Below, one piece after another: positions 1 through 8,822 of a stretch of 64,000 nt of DNA. Made by a program: the position numbers and the translations under genes. Origin of the DNA: an uncultured bacterium. GTDB taxonomy: Bacteria > Spirochaetota > Leptospiria > Leptospirales > Leptonemataceae. The notes under the pieces were generated by a model that saw only the letters and a list, made by a program, of their open reading frames with translations, had not been told where the DNA came from and searched no databases. How positions within the stretch are numbered: the stretch's first letter is position 1; each line of letters opens with the position of its first letter. The DNA lies in contig CALFVU010000008.1 of the NCBI GenBank assembly GCA_937928085.1, positions 62,001-126,000 of the forward strand, in the 5' to 3' direction.

Positions 1-1
1 T

Positions 2-958
2 ATTTTATTAAATCGTAAAAGATTAGGAAAATTTGAAAATTTTATAAATTTTTTAGAAAATATAGATTTAAATTTATGTAATAAAAGAACGTTAGAATCT
101 CTTATTCTTGCTGGTTGTTTTGATAGTTTCTCTTATCCTAGAAAAGGTTTAGTAGAAGCTTTAGATGATTTTATTGATTATGTAAGAAGAAAGCAACAAC
201 TAAACAATTTTCAACAAAATGAACTTTTTTTAGATATTCAGGCTTATTCGTCAGAGCCTAAAATTTTCCAAGTCGAGTATGAAGAAAGTGAATTTTTGAG
301 AAATGAAAAGGAAATACTGGGTATATATTTTAGTGGTCACCCTTTGGATAAATATAAGAATATCATAGAAGCTATTCAAATTCAACCAATAGAAAAATTA
401 CTACAATTCTCTTCTAGTCAAAAAATACAAATTTGTGGAATCATTCAGGATTTAGAAGTTAAAAATAATAAAAACAAAAAAGAATTTGCTAAATTTTATT
501 TACAAGATTGGACTGGAATTGTGAATTGTTTGGCTTTTTCTAATGTATTAGAACAATACCGAGATTTATTAGTGGAAGATAATATAGTGCTTATAGAAGG
601 CAACTTAGATGTAGACGAAGAAACAGAGCAAACTACTGTAATTGCAGAAAAAATTTTTGAACTAAATAAAACTGTATTAGAAAAAAAATTAGATAAAACT
701 TTACACATAACGATAAGTAAAGAGCATTTTCAGATAGAACAAATTCATAATTTAGAAAACTTGATTAAAAAAAATAAAGGTAATATTCAGATTTTTTTTC
801 ATATTGTATCCAAGAAAAATAAAGAGAAGGTAACTGTAATCAAAGCTCATGATTCTTTTTCTATTAGTTGGAACGAAGCTTTAATAGAAGAAATCAAAAA
901 ACTTCCCGGGGTAGAAGGAACTTATCTATCAATAGGAAAAGAGATTAATAAGGTTTAG
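2..958 (+). CDS. dnaE: DNA polymerase III alpha subunit, C-terminal part (5' end outside window)
   Basis: This is the catalytic subunit of the replicative DNA polymerase, cut by the window start; the frame is open from base 2. The first part carries the motif ESLILAGCFDSF, typical of the DnaE helix-hairpin-helix region. It is followed by the linker motif EILGIYFSGHPLDKY, about residues 102-116 of the visible part. After that comes an OB-fold stretch (KIQICGIIQDLEV to the VLIEGNLDVDEE region) that binds single-stranded DNA. The end reads GVEGTYLSIGKEINKV, a short C-terminal tail. The last 14 bases overlap the convergent small exported protein gene on the minus strand. Identification is firm; an internal ATG at 296 is not the true start. 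Confidence 0.95.
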   Translation: MLLNRKRLGKFENFINFLENIDLNLCNKRTLESLILAGCFDSFSYPRKGLVEALDDFIDYVRRKQQLNNFQQNELFLDIQAYSSEPKIFQVEYEESEFLRNEKEILGIYFSGHPLDKYKNIIEAIQIQPIEKLLQFSSSQKIQICGIIQDLEVKNNKNKKEFAKFYLQDWTGIVNCLAFSNVLEQYRDLLVEDNIVLIEGNLDVDEETEQTTVIAEKIFELNKTVLEKKLDKTLHITISKEHFQIEQIHNLENLIKKNKGNIQIFFHIVSKKNKEKVTVIKAHDSFSISWNEALIEEIKKLPGVEGTYLSIGKEINKV

Positions 959-1337
959 GCCAATTTGGAGGTAAAGAATCATCGATAGGTTTTACATCTG
1001 GCTCTTTAGCTTTTAGTTTAATAAAAATTTCTTCAAATACTTTACCATCCCAATAATTTTCGTAAAACAGTTTAATTAAAGTATTTTTATTTTCTTTGTT
1101 GATAAATTGAAGATCTACTAATCTTCTACCCGGAAGGATATACATTCGAAATCCCAATTTTCCATCTGTAGCTTCGTTATAATTTTTTATGATCTGAAAT
1201 TTAACTTTACTTTCACCTAACACATCAACAAATTTAGGAATAAATTCTTGTATAGGACCATCATATTGAAAAATTCTTGTTTCTGCAAAGGCTAAAGAAG
1301 AACTTAAAAGTAGTAGTAGGATGAATTGTTTTTTCAT
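945..1337 (-). CDS. Small exported protein of unknown function
   Basis: This gene encodes 130 residues that I do not recognise. The N-terminus is a clear Sec signal peptide: two lysines, a run of leucines, then SSSLAFAET with a signal peptidase I-like AFA site near residue 18. The mature part is about 110 residues, mixed alpha/beta in appearance and without cysteines. It ends in a proline-rich tail (DDSLPPNWPKPY). This points to a small soluble periplasmic protein. It lies 31 bases downstream of lnt on the same strand and may be co-transcribed with it. Its stop codon overlaps the 3' end of dnaE by 14 bases. No Shine-Dalgarno sequence is evident before the ATG. Confidence 0.75.
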   Translation of the reverse strand: MKKQFILLLLLSSSLAFAETRIFQYDGPIQEFIPKFVDVLGESKVKFQIIKNYNEATDGKLGFRMYILPGRRLVDLQFINKENKNTLIKLFYENYWDGKVFEEIFIKLKAKEPDVKPIDDSLPPNWPKPY

Positions 1338-1368
1338 AGTTTTAATTTCGGCGTTTAGTAAAAAAACT

Positions 1369-3129
1369 TTATGATTTCTTTTGCTTTTTAAAAAGAATAA
1401 GAATTATATAAAACATTATAAAAACAATCAGCCAATAATTTCCTATTTTTGAATATATTGTTTTAGTTTCTGAGTGGATTGGTAAATCATAAATTTGAAA
1501 ATCCTCAACTTCTTGTTTTGTAAGAGTTTCTCCATATATCGGTTTTATAAAATCTCCAGTTAAATCAATTGCTGCACTTACTCCGCTGTTGGTAGAACGT
1601 ATCATAGCTCTTCGTAATTCAATAGAACGTACTTTTGCTAAACTTAAATGTTGATAACTTTCTATAGTTTTTCCATACCATTGATCCTGTGTGATATTTA
1701 CAATAAAATCAATTTGATGATTTGAATGATTAAAAAAATCTCTTACATATTCGGGCTGTATCACTTCGTAACAAATTAAAGGCATAAAGTAACCATTAAT
1801 TATGAATTCTCTTTCTTTAAAAAATTCTTGTATTTCTTTTTCTTTCGAAATAACATCTAAAGGGGAAAAATGAAATATTTTTCCAGGGCCTGAATTTTTT
1901 ATTGAATAAGGTATAGATATAAATTCTTTTCCTTCCTCGAATCTACTATAACGAACGGATTCAGGTATTAAGGAAATAAGACCTGTGCTGTCAAAAAAAT
2001 CCGAAAAAGGAATTGTTTCTCCAAAAGCAATTAATTTTCTTTTGTGGTAATTGATTTCTCGAGTTCCTCTTCTCGAAAATAGAGTAGAAGAATTATACGT
2101 ATAAATTTTCTTTTTTGATGGTATGAGTTCATAATAAAATTCATTAAAAAAAACTTCTGCGTTAAATTCCGCATTAGCTTTTAAAATCAAATATTCAAAA
2201 TAAGGATGATACAAATTCATATTAAATGTAATCGGATTTTTTTGAGTTGTAAAATAGGGAACAGCAGATTCAGGCAGAACAAAAAGCTGGATGGATTGTT
2301 CACCTTTTTCGTAAGCTTTTTGCATAAGAGTTGGTATTTTTTGTAGCATCAGAGTTTCCAAAATCTCATTCGTAACTTTATTTTCTCCGTATTTTTCTAA
2401 TGGGGCATTAGCTTGGATCGATGCAATTCTAATTTTTTGACTTTCTTTGCTTATATTTTTGTATCTATAATATTGAATTGCACCGTAAAGAACAATTAGA
2501 ACAAATAAAATTCCATAAAAAAAATAAATTTTAATAAATTTTTTATTTTTATAAAAATTTTTTACTTTAAAGAAAAGTCTAAAGATTTTATACAGAAGAT
2601 AAGAAAATAAAATATAAAAAAACGTTATACCATGAATCCCCAGTATTTCTGCAATTTGAGAAATATAAACATTTTGAGTTAATAAATTCCCCCAATACCA
2701 ATTAAACACTTGTGGTGTAGTCAGATCGATAATTGTGATTACAAGAGGTACCAAAAGAAAATTATGATATCGAAAAATTTGAAATTTTCTTTTTATGATA
2801 GTAAAAAAAATCAATGTAAAAGGTATTTTTAAGTTTAATAAAAACGAATAGGGCACAAAAAGAAAAGTAGCAATCAAAATGGGAATTCCACCATATTCTA
2901 CAAATAAATGTATGATCCAATAAAAAGCAAAAATACATAAACTGAAAGCTAACAAAAATGAAATAAGAAGTATTGATTTTAAAGATTTTTTGTAAAATTC
3001 ATCTATAAAATAAAACAAAAACCCCAGAACTATCCATCGTATAACTGGTATGTGAAAAGGTTCAATAGATAAAGTAGAAGCTATACCAAAAAGAATAGAC
3101 AAAATCAAGTAAAAAAAAAACTTTTTCAT
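1369..3129 (-). CDS. lnt: Apolipoprotein N-acyltransferase
   Basis: Lnt adds the third acyl chain to the N-terminal cysteine of lipoproteins in the inner membrane. The first 220 or so residues hold several hydrophobic segments. The rest is a nitrilase (carbon-nitrogen hydrolase) domain with the expected catalytic triad: Glu287 in VLPESAV, Lys365 in RKLIAFGETIPF, and Cys453 in MPLICYEV. A final membrane segment and a basic tail close the protein (586 residues, somewhat longer than the E. coli enzyme). The ATG at 3129 was chosen because it begins MKKFFFYL directly before the first membrane segment; a longer frame to 3177 would run into pyrE. This start lies one base from the pyrE start on the opposite strand. 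A spirochaete rich in lipoproteins would need this enzyme. Confidence 0.92.
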   Translation of the reverse strand: MKKFFFYLILSILFGIASTLSIEPFHIPVIRWIVLGFLFYFIDEFYKKSLKSILLISFLLAFSLCIFAFYWIIHLFVEYGGIPILIATFLFVPYSFLLNLKIPFTLIFFTIIKRKFQIFRYHNFLLVPLVITIIDLTTPQVFNWYWGNLLTQNVYISQIAEILGIHGITFFYILFSYLLYKIFRLFFKVKNFYKNKKFIKIYFFYGILFVLIVLYGAIQYYRYKNISKESQKIRIASIQANAPLEKYGENKVTNEILETLMLQKIPTLMQKAYEKGEQSIQLFVLPESAVPYFTTQKNPITFNMNLYHPYFEYLILKANAEFNAEVFFNEFYYELIPSKKKIYTYNSSTLFSRRGTREINYHKRKLIAFGETIPFSDFFDSTGLISLIPESVRYSRFEEGKEFISIPYSIKNSGPGKIFHFSPLDVISKEKEIQEFFKEREFIINGYFMPLICYEVIQPEYVRDFFNHSNHQIDFIVNITQDQWYGKTIESYQHLSLAKVRSIELRRAMIRSTNSGVSAAIDLTGDFIKPIYGETLTKQEVEDFQIYDLPIHSETKTIYSKIGNYWLIVFIMFYIILILFKKQKKS

Positions 3130-3130
3130 A

Positions 3131-3691
3131 ATGGGACCGATAACAAAAATGCTTTTTAACGAAGTCCACTCTTTCATTTACCTTTATAAAGAAAAGCCTT
3201 TTCAACTTTCTTCTGGCAAATTCTCTAATTATTATTTTAATTGTAAAAAAATTTTAATGAATCCTAAGTATTTGAGTTTAGTGGTTCAGGCTATATGCGA
3301 AGAATTGATTCCAAAAAATCATATTCCAGTCCCCGAAGCAGTTGGTGGTCTTACTTTAGGAGCGGATCCTCTTTCTTATGCAATCTCTTTATATTATTGG
3401 AATCAAGGGATTCTATGTTATCCATGTGTTGTAAGAAAAGAAACCAAAGAACATGGGATCCAAAAGCGGATCGAAGGAGAACTCGAAAACTTTAAAGAAG
3501 TAATTGTAGTAGATGATGTAATAACAACAGGAGCATCTACATTAAAAGCGGTTCAAGCATTTCGAGAAGAAGGGAAAATTGTTCGTTATAGTATTTGTAT
3601 CATTGATAGAGAAGAAGAAGGAAAAGAAGAACTTCTTCGAAATCATATTCAAGTTTTTAGTTTATGGAAGAAAAGTGATTTTATTAATTAA
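3131..3691 (+). CDS. pyrE: Orotate phosphoribosyltransferase
   Basis: PyrE converts orotate and PRPP to orotidine monophosphate in pyrimidine synthesis. The substrate region QLSSGKFSNYYFNCKK lies near residues 25-40. The PRPP-binding loop VIVVDDVITTGASTLKAV lies near residues 125-142. The length of 186 residues fits the family. The ATG at 3131 has no Shine-Dalgarno sequence; a second ATG at 3149 (MLFNEVHSF) has a GGGA about 13 bases upstream and is a possible alternative. Either way the 5' end abuts the divergent lnt start, so its promoter must lie inside lnt coding sequence. The 3' end overlaps purL by four bases tail to tail. Pairing with purL places two nucleotide-synthesis genes next to each other, though on opposite strands. 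Confidence 0.93.
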   Translation: MGPITKMLFNEVHSFIYLYKEKPFQLSSGKFSNYYFNCKKILMNPKYLSLVVQAICEELIPKNHIPVPEAVGGLTLGADPLSYAISLYYWNQGILCYPCVVRKETKEHGIQKRIEGELENFKEVIVVDDVITTGASTLKAVQAFREEGKIVRYSICIIDREEEGKEELLRNHIQVFSLWKKSDFIN

Positions 3692-6054
3692 ATAGATTTT
3701 AGTAAATTTGGTAATGTGCTTTCGTATAGTTCAATTGATTTCGAAATATCTGCTTTAAAAACACCAAAATCCATTGTGTTTCTTTTTACAATTCCCAATA
3801 GATAATATGGTAATTGAAATTTTTCCAATTTTTCCAAAACTTTATTTTTATTAGATTCTACAAAGCTTATGATTACAGAAGCACTAGTTTCTCCAAATAA
3901 AATCAAATCCCATCTTAAATGTTTTTTGTAAAAATCATTTAATGTCTCTGGCTGGAGTTCAAATCCTGTAAATTCTTTTTTCCAGCTATTGTATGCTATA
4001 CGAAATAAAGCTATCGCAAGACCACCTAAAGATAAATCTGCCGCGGAACTTAACAATTCTCTTTGATAACATTCATGTAAAAATTTTACTATAGAGACCT
4101 CTGTGTTTGGAAATACTCTAGGAATACTTCCTGTAATTTTTTTTTCTATTAGATATAAATATTCAGAACCGCCAAATGTAGGTTCAAATTGACCAATTAA
4201 ATAAATCAACTGGGTTTCTTCTTTAGGAAGAAAAAAAGGAGAAATAGCTTTGGAAACATCTTCTAAAATTCCTACCATACCAATTGTTGGTGTTGGCAGA
4301 ATTGCACCTTCGTCACTTTCATTAAAAAAAGAAACATTACCACCTGTTACTGGAATTTGTAATGCCAGACACGCAGAAGTAATACCTTTTACCGATTGTT
4401 CAAATAAATAATAATTTTCTGGTTTATAAGGATTTCCAAAATTCAAGTTGTTAGTAATTCCAATAGGTTCTGCTCCACATACACTTACATTTCTTGCACT
4501 TTCAAAAACAGCTAATTGAGATCCATAAAAAGGATCAAGATAAACATATCTTGGATTGCAATCAGTGCTTACAGCGATACCTTTTTTTCTTATTTTTTCT
4601 TTTTGTTCTTCTGTTAAAGTAATAGTTTTCTGAAAGTTATAATTTGCAAGTTCCAGATCTTCTAATAGATTAACTGGAATTCGAATTAATCCTCCTTGTC
4701 CACCCGGACCTTGAACTCTTACAAGCCCTACTTCTTGATCATATTGTTCATAAATAAAACGTTTTGAGGATATATTTGGGGAGGAAAGAAGTTGATAAAA
4801 AAGATTTTGTAAATCTGGAATTTGTGGTGGTGGAAAAGAAAAATTCCATTGTTTTGCCCGATCTATATATTCGGGTCGAATTGATTTTTGTTTATATTTT
4901 GGACTATTCACTAACAATTCAACTGGAAGATCCGCATAGATTTGATTTTTAAAAAAAATTCTGATTCTTTTGGTGTCAGTAATCACCCCAATTTCTTCTG
5001 AATGCAATCTCCATTTAGAGAAAATTTCTTTTATTTTTTGGATTCGGTTTTTATCCACAATCACTAACATTCTTTCTTGAGATTCAGAAAGCATAATTTC
5101 ATAAGGTATCATTTTTTCTTCTCGTAAAGGTACTCTGTCTAAAAACAGATCAATCCCCACACCTCCTTTATAAGCCATTTCTGAGGAAGAAGAAGTCAAA
5201 CCAGCTGCTCCCATGTCCTGTATGCCTATAATACCTCCACTACGTATAGCCTCTAAAGTAGCTTCCATTAAAAGTTTTTCTTTAAAAGGATCTCCTACTT
5301 GAACAGCACTTCTTTTCGTTTGTGTTTCTTCTGTAAGTTCTTTTGATGCAAAACTTGCTCCATGTATTCCATCTCTACCTGTATCGGAACCTACATAAAG
5401 AACAATATTACCGATACCTTCCGCTTTTGCTTTTGCCAGTTGATTACGAAATGCAATACCTACTGACATAGCATTTACAAGACAATTTTTTGTATAAGAA
5501 GAATCAAAAAAGACTTCTCCTCCTGCAACCGCAACACCTAAACAATTTCCATAAAAAGCAATTCCCTCTACTGCTTTTTTTAATAAATATTGATTTCTTT
5601 TTATGTGTAAAGGACCAAATCGTAATGAATTTAAAGAGCAAATAGGTCTAGCTCCCATAGTAAAAATATCTCGCATAATACCACCTACTCCTGTTGCTGC
5701 TCCTTGAAAAGGTTCAACAGCTGTTGGATGATTATGAGATTCAATTTTAAAAACTACAACAAGATGATCTCCAATATCCAAAGCCCCTGCATTTTCTTCT
5801 CCAGCTTTGGCTATAATTCTAGGTGATTCTTTAGGAAATTCTTTTATAAGCAAATAAGAATTTTTATAACTACAATGTTCAGACCACATTCCCGAAAACA
5901 TTCCTAATTCTGTTAAAGTAGGTTTTCTTTTTAATGCATTGCAAATATATTCAAATTCTTCAGAAGTTAAGTTATGTTCTAAAACATTTTGTAGTTCAAT
6001 TTCTTTTTCTGAAAATGGTTTTGTATCAAACTCTTCTTTCATAATTTGATTCAA
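3688..6054 (-). CDS. purL: Phosphoribosylformylglycinamidine synthase, PurL subunit
   Basis: PurL performs the fourth step of purine synthesis, turning FGAR into FGAM with ATP and ammonia delivered by PurQ. The 788 residues match the small, two-domain-repeat PurL of the PurLQS type rather than the 1300-residue fused enzyme. Recognisable motifs are MWSEHCSYKNS near residue 56, KIESHNHPTAVEPFQGAATG near residues 102-121, and GGIIGIQDMGAAGL further on. The second half repeats the layout, for example GITNNLNFGNP, PVTGGNVSFFNES and DLSLGGLA. It begins MNQIMKEEFD; the second Met three residues on is a possible start. No purQ or purS lies in the window. The 3' end overlaps pyrE by four bases. Confidence 0.95.
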   Translation of the reverse strand: MNQIMKEEFDTKPFSEKEIELQNVLEHNLTSEEFEYICNALKRKPTLTELGMFSGMWSEHCSYKNSYLLIKEFPKESPRIIAKAGEENAGALDIGDHLVVVFKIESHNHPTAVEPFQGAATGVGGIMRDIFTMGARPICSLNSLRFGPLHIKRNQYLLKKAVEGIAFYGNCLGVAVAGGEVFFDSSYTKNCLVNAMSVGIAFRNQLAKAKAEGIGNIVLYVGSDTGRDGIHGASFASKELTEETQTKRSAVQVGDPFKEKLLMEATLEAIRSGGIIGIQDMGAAGLTSSSSEMAYKGGVGIDLFLDRVPLREEKMIPYEIMLSESQERMLVIVDKNRIQKIKEIFSKWRLHSEEIGVITDTKRIRIFFKNQIYADLPVELLVNSPKYKQKSIRPEYIDRAKQWNFSFPPPQIPDLQNLFYQLLSSPNISSKRFIYEQYDQEVGLVRVQGPGGQGGLIRIPVNLLEDLELANYNFQKTITLTEEQKEKIRKKGIAVSTDCNPRYVYLDPFYGSQLAVFESARNVSVCGAEPIGITNNLNFGNPYKPENYYLFEQSVKGITSACLALQIPVTGGNVSFFNESDEGAILPTPTIGMVGILEDVSKAISPFFLPKEETQLIYLIGQFEPTFGGSEYLYLIEKKITGSIPRVFPNTEVSIVKFLHECYQRELLSSAADLSLGGLAIALFRIAYNSWKKEFTGFELQPETLNDFYKKHLRWDLILFGETSASVIISFVESNKNKVLEKLEKFQLPYYLLGIVKRNTMDFGVFKADISKSIELYESTLPNLLKSI

Positions 6055-6251
6055 AGAAAAGTATAAAATTTTTAAACAATTGATTTAGTCATTAAAATTT
6101 AAAAAATTTTTTATTCTTTTTAGTTTTAGGTCTAAGAATAAAATTAAAAAGACAAACTCTGTTATTTAAAAATAGAATCGTAATGAGTAAACCAATGATT
6201 GTTATTTTCTTTTTATCTACTTAATGATTGAACTATTTAACTAAATGGATA

Positions 6252-6274
6252 AATGAAATAGTTTTTATTTCATT
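6252..6274. repeat. Perfect inverted repeat in the purL upstream region
   Basis: Arms AATGAAATA and TATTTCATT (9 bases each) are exact reverse complements separated by a GTTTT loop. The stem is A/T-rich with one G/C pair per arm. It is not followed by a strong T-run on either strand, so it looks more like an operator or a chance palindrome than a terminator. It lies about 200 bases upstream of purL. Confidence 0.4.
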
Positions 6275-6409
6275 CAAAATTTTATATAGCAGTAATATAA
6301 AAGATTTACTAATATACTAAATTTTTTACAAAAAGTTTCGGTTATTTTTTTTCGTTATTTGTATTTTTTATAAAGATCTCTTTGATACAAAATGTGATAA
6401 AACTTCTGA

Positions 6410-6437
6410 TTGACGAAAAATTCAAGGATGATATTTT
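6410..6437 (+). promoter_or_regulatory. Candidate promoter for the acylase gene, possibly leaderless
   Basis: TTGACG at 6410-6415 is followed after 16 bases by TATTTT at 6432-6437. The ATG lies only six bases beyond the -10-like box, so a transcript from this promoter would start at or next to the start codon. No Shine-Dalgarno sequence sits at the normal distance. The -10 match is only moderate, and chance matches are common in such AT-rich DNA. Confidence 0.35.
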
Positions 6438-6443
6438 TACATT

Positions 6444-8822
6444 ATGAAAAAATTTTCTTTATACGTTTTAATGGTGTTGTTTTATTTTCTGATATTTCTT
6501 TATATTTTTCTTAGAATTCTTTTTCGAATTCCTGATTATACAAAAGATCTGCGATCTGATAAGATTCAAAATACTGTCGAAATATATAGAGATCTTTATC
6601 AAATGCCAATCATTGTGGCTAATAACGAAGAAGAAGTTTCTTTTGGCTTGGGCTTTGCAATGGCGCAGGATAGATTGTTTCAGATGGATTTAATACGTAG
6701 AGCGATTCAAGGGAAGTTATCAGAGATTTTAGGAGAGAGTCTTATATCCGTAGATAAATTTTTTCTAACGATTACAGCAGGAAAAAGTTTAGAAGATATG
6801 TATAAAGAATACCCGGAAGATTTAAAAATTAAACTAAAATATTTTTCTGATGGAGTTAATTTTTTTATTCAGCAGAAAGAACTACCTATTGAATTTCGAT
6901 TACTAGGCTATAAACCTGAACCTTGGACTCCGATAGATAGTCTTTCTGTTTTTTATTATATGGCATATGATTTAAACTCTGCATATGATGTTGAAATTTT
7001 GTTTTATCTTTTGGTTAACAAATTAGGATTTAAAAAAGCACTAGAACTTTTTCCGGACTATGTGCCCCAAAAAGGAGAGATTTTGGGGTATTATCCCATA
7101 TCAAAACAAAATGTGGAAATTTTAATTTCTTTTTTGGATTCTCTGGATAAAACAAAAGAATTTTTAGGTAGTGAAAGGGTAGGAGCATCGAATAATTGGG
7201 TGATTGCACCTTTTAAGTCTACAACAAATACACCTATTGTTGCAAGTGATATGCACTTAGCATTTGGACTACCAGGTATTTGGTACGAAGCTCATTTGAT
7301 TACACCTAATATAAATGTTTCGGGATTACTTCTACCAGGTATACCTATTGTGATTGTGGGAGCGAATGAATTTGTTGCTTGGGCTTTTACGAATGTGATG
7401 GCGGATGATGCGGATTTTTACATAGAAAAAATTAATCCTAACAACCCTGATCAATATTTGTATAGAAATACTTATAAAGAAATGGAAATTCGAAAACATG
7501 TAATTAAAGGAAAAGAAAAACAAGAAGAATTTTTGATTAAAAAAACTATTCATGGTCCTGTGGTTAGTTCTATCTATCCATTAAAAACAGAAGAAGTATT
7601 TAGCATGCGATGGACAGCTTATGATCATTTTCTTTCTGCAGTAGCTCTTCATATGACAAATCATGCAAAAAATATTGATGAGATAGAAAAAGCTATTGAA
7701 TATTTTAAAACTCCTGGTCAAAATTGGGTATATGCGGACAAATACGGAAATATTGGTTTTACCGCAGCGGTAGCTATTCCTATCCGAAAAGGATTTAATG
7801 GACTTCTCCCTATGCCAGGTTGGACGGGTGAATATGAATGGTCTGGATATGTGCCTACTAACCAACAGCCAAAATTACGTAATCCAGATTCAGGCTGGAT
7901 AGCCACAGCGAATAATAAACACAGTTCGAATTATCCTTATGTGATTTCTAATTATTATCATTATCCAGATCGATATGAAAGAATTAAAGAATTTCTTAGT
8001 TCAAAAGAGAAAATTTCTATTGAAGATGTACAAAAACTTCAAGCTGATATATATTCTAAATTAGCGGAAGATATACTTCCAATTTTCTTGTTAGAGCTAG
8101 AAGATTTTGATTTTTCTTTAGAAAATTCAAAAGAAAGTTTCCAAATTTTAAAAAAATGGGATTATATTACTCATGTAAATTCAGTAGGTTCTTCTGTTTT
8201 TCATGTTATGTTAAAGTATGTTTTAAAAAATACTTTCGAAAAACACTTGGGAACTGAATATTTCGAATATTATTTAAAAAAGCAGTATATTCCAGTAAAT
8301 GCTTTAAGGATTATCATAAAAGATCCTAATTCTTCTTGGTTTGATGATCCCAATACAGATAGAAAAGAAACTAGAAAGGAAATTATTCACAAAAGTTTTT
8401 CAGATGCTCTTAAAGAATTACAAACGATTTCAGGTAATGTAAATCAATGGAAATGGGGTAAGATTCATTCTTTGGAATTTTTTCATCCTTTTGGTAGAAG
8501 CAAGCTTTTGCGACATTTTTTTAATCGAGGACCTTATCCAGTTTCTGGATCTATTTCTACTGTAAGTCCAATGGATTTTTATTTGAATCAAAATTTACCT
8601 TTTCGTGTTCGTTCGGGAGCCTCTGAAAGATATATTATGCTTCCCGGCAACACAGATAAATCATTAAGAATAATCCCAACTAGTATTACTGGCAATCCTA
8701 TGAGTCCTTTTTATGGAAATCAAATCAATTTATTTTTAAATCATAAGTATAGAAGTTTTTCTTTACAAAAACCAAATAAAAACACAAATTTCACTAAAAT
8801 GAGGATTATTCCAATACAATGA
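6444..8822 (+). CDS. Penicillin-acylase family Ntn-hydrolase
   Basis: This is a member of the penicillin amidase / acyl-homoserine-lactone acylase family, 792 residues. One N-terminal membrane segment or signal anchor (residues 1-30) targets it across the inner membrane. Family proteins are cleaved autocatalytically, with the new N-terminal serine of the beta chain as nucleophile. Here that residue is Ser249 in ERVGASNNWVIAP, followed by the usual PIVASDMHLAFGLPGIWYEAHL. Other family motifs are GLGFAMAQDRLFQMDL near residue 70, HGPVV, and the region GQNWVYADKYGNIGF. The substrate cannot be told from sequence: beta-lactams, acyl-homoserine lactones and other amides are all known in the family. 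Its stop overlaps the PP2C gene start by four bases (ATGA), so the two are translationally coupled. Confidence 0.88.
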   Translation: MKKFSLYVLMVLFYFLIFLYIFLRILFRIPDYTKDLRSDKIQNTVEIYRDLYQMPIIVANNEEEVSFGLGFAMAQDRLFQMDLIRRAIQGKLSEILGESLISVDKFFLTITAGKSLEDMYKEYPEDLKIKLKYFSDGVNFFIQQKELPIEFRLLGYKPEPWTPIDSLSVFYYMAYDLNSAYDVEILFYLLVNKLGFKKALELFPDYVPQKGEILGYYPISKQNVEILISFLDSLDKTKEFLGSERVGASNNWVIAPFKSTTNTPIVASDMHLAFGLPGIWYEAHLITPNINVSGLLLPGIPIVIVGANEFVAWAFTNVMADDADFYIEKINPNNPDQYLYRNTYKEMEIRKHVIKGKEKQEEFLIKKTIHGPVVSSIYPLKTEEVFSMRWTAYDHFLSAVALHMTNHAKNIDEIEKAIEYFKTPGQNWVYADKYGNIGFTAAVAIPIRKGFNGLLPMPGWTGEYEWSGYVPTNQQPKLRNPDSGWIATANNKHSSNYPYVISNYYHYPDRYERIKEFLSSKEKISIEDVQKLQADIYSKLAEDILPIFLLELEDFDFSLENSKESFQILKKWDYITHVNSVGSSVFHVMLKYVLKNTFEKHLGTEYFEYYLKKQYIPVNALRIIIKDPNSSWFDDPNTDRKETRKEIIHKSFSDALKELQTISGNVNQWKWGKIHSLEFFHPFGRSKLLRHFFNRGPYPVSGSISTVSPMDFYLNQNLPFRVRSGASERYIMLPGNTDKSLRIIPTSITGNPMSPFYGNQINLFLNHKYRSFSLQKPNKNTNFTKMRIIPIQ

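Larger units (their letters stand above)
6055..6443. other. Intergenic region between divergent purL and the penicillin-acylase gene
   Basis: This 389-base stretch has no ORF I can support. It is almost pure A/T and must hold the outward promoters for purL (minus) and the acylase gene (plus). It contains one perfect hairpin at 6252-6274 and a candidate promoter at 6410-6437. I saw no riboswitch-like G/C-rich stem set and no clear PurR-type palindrome. Confidence 0.6.
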
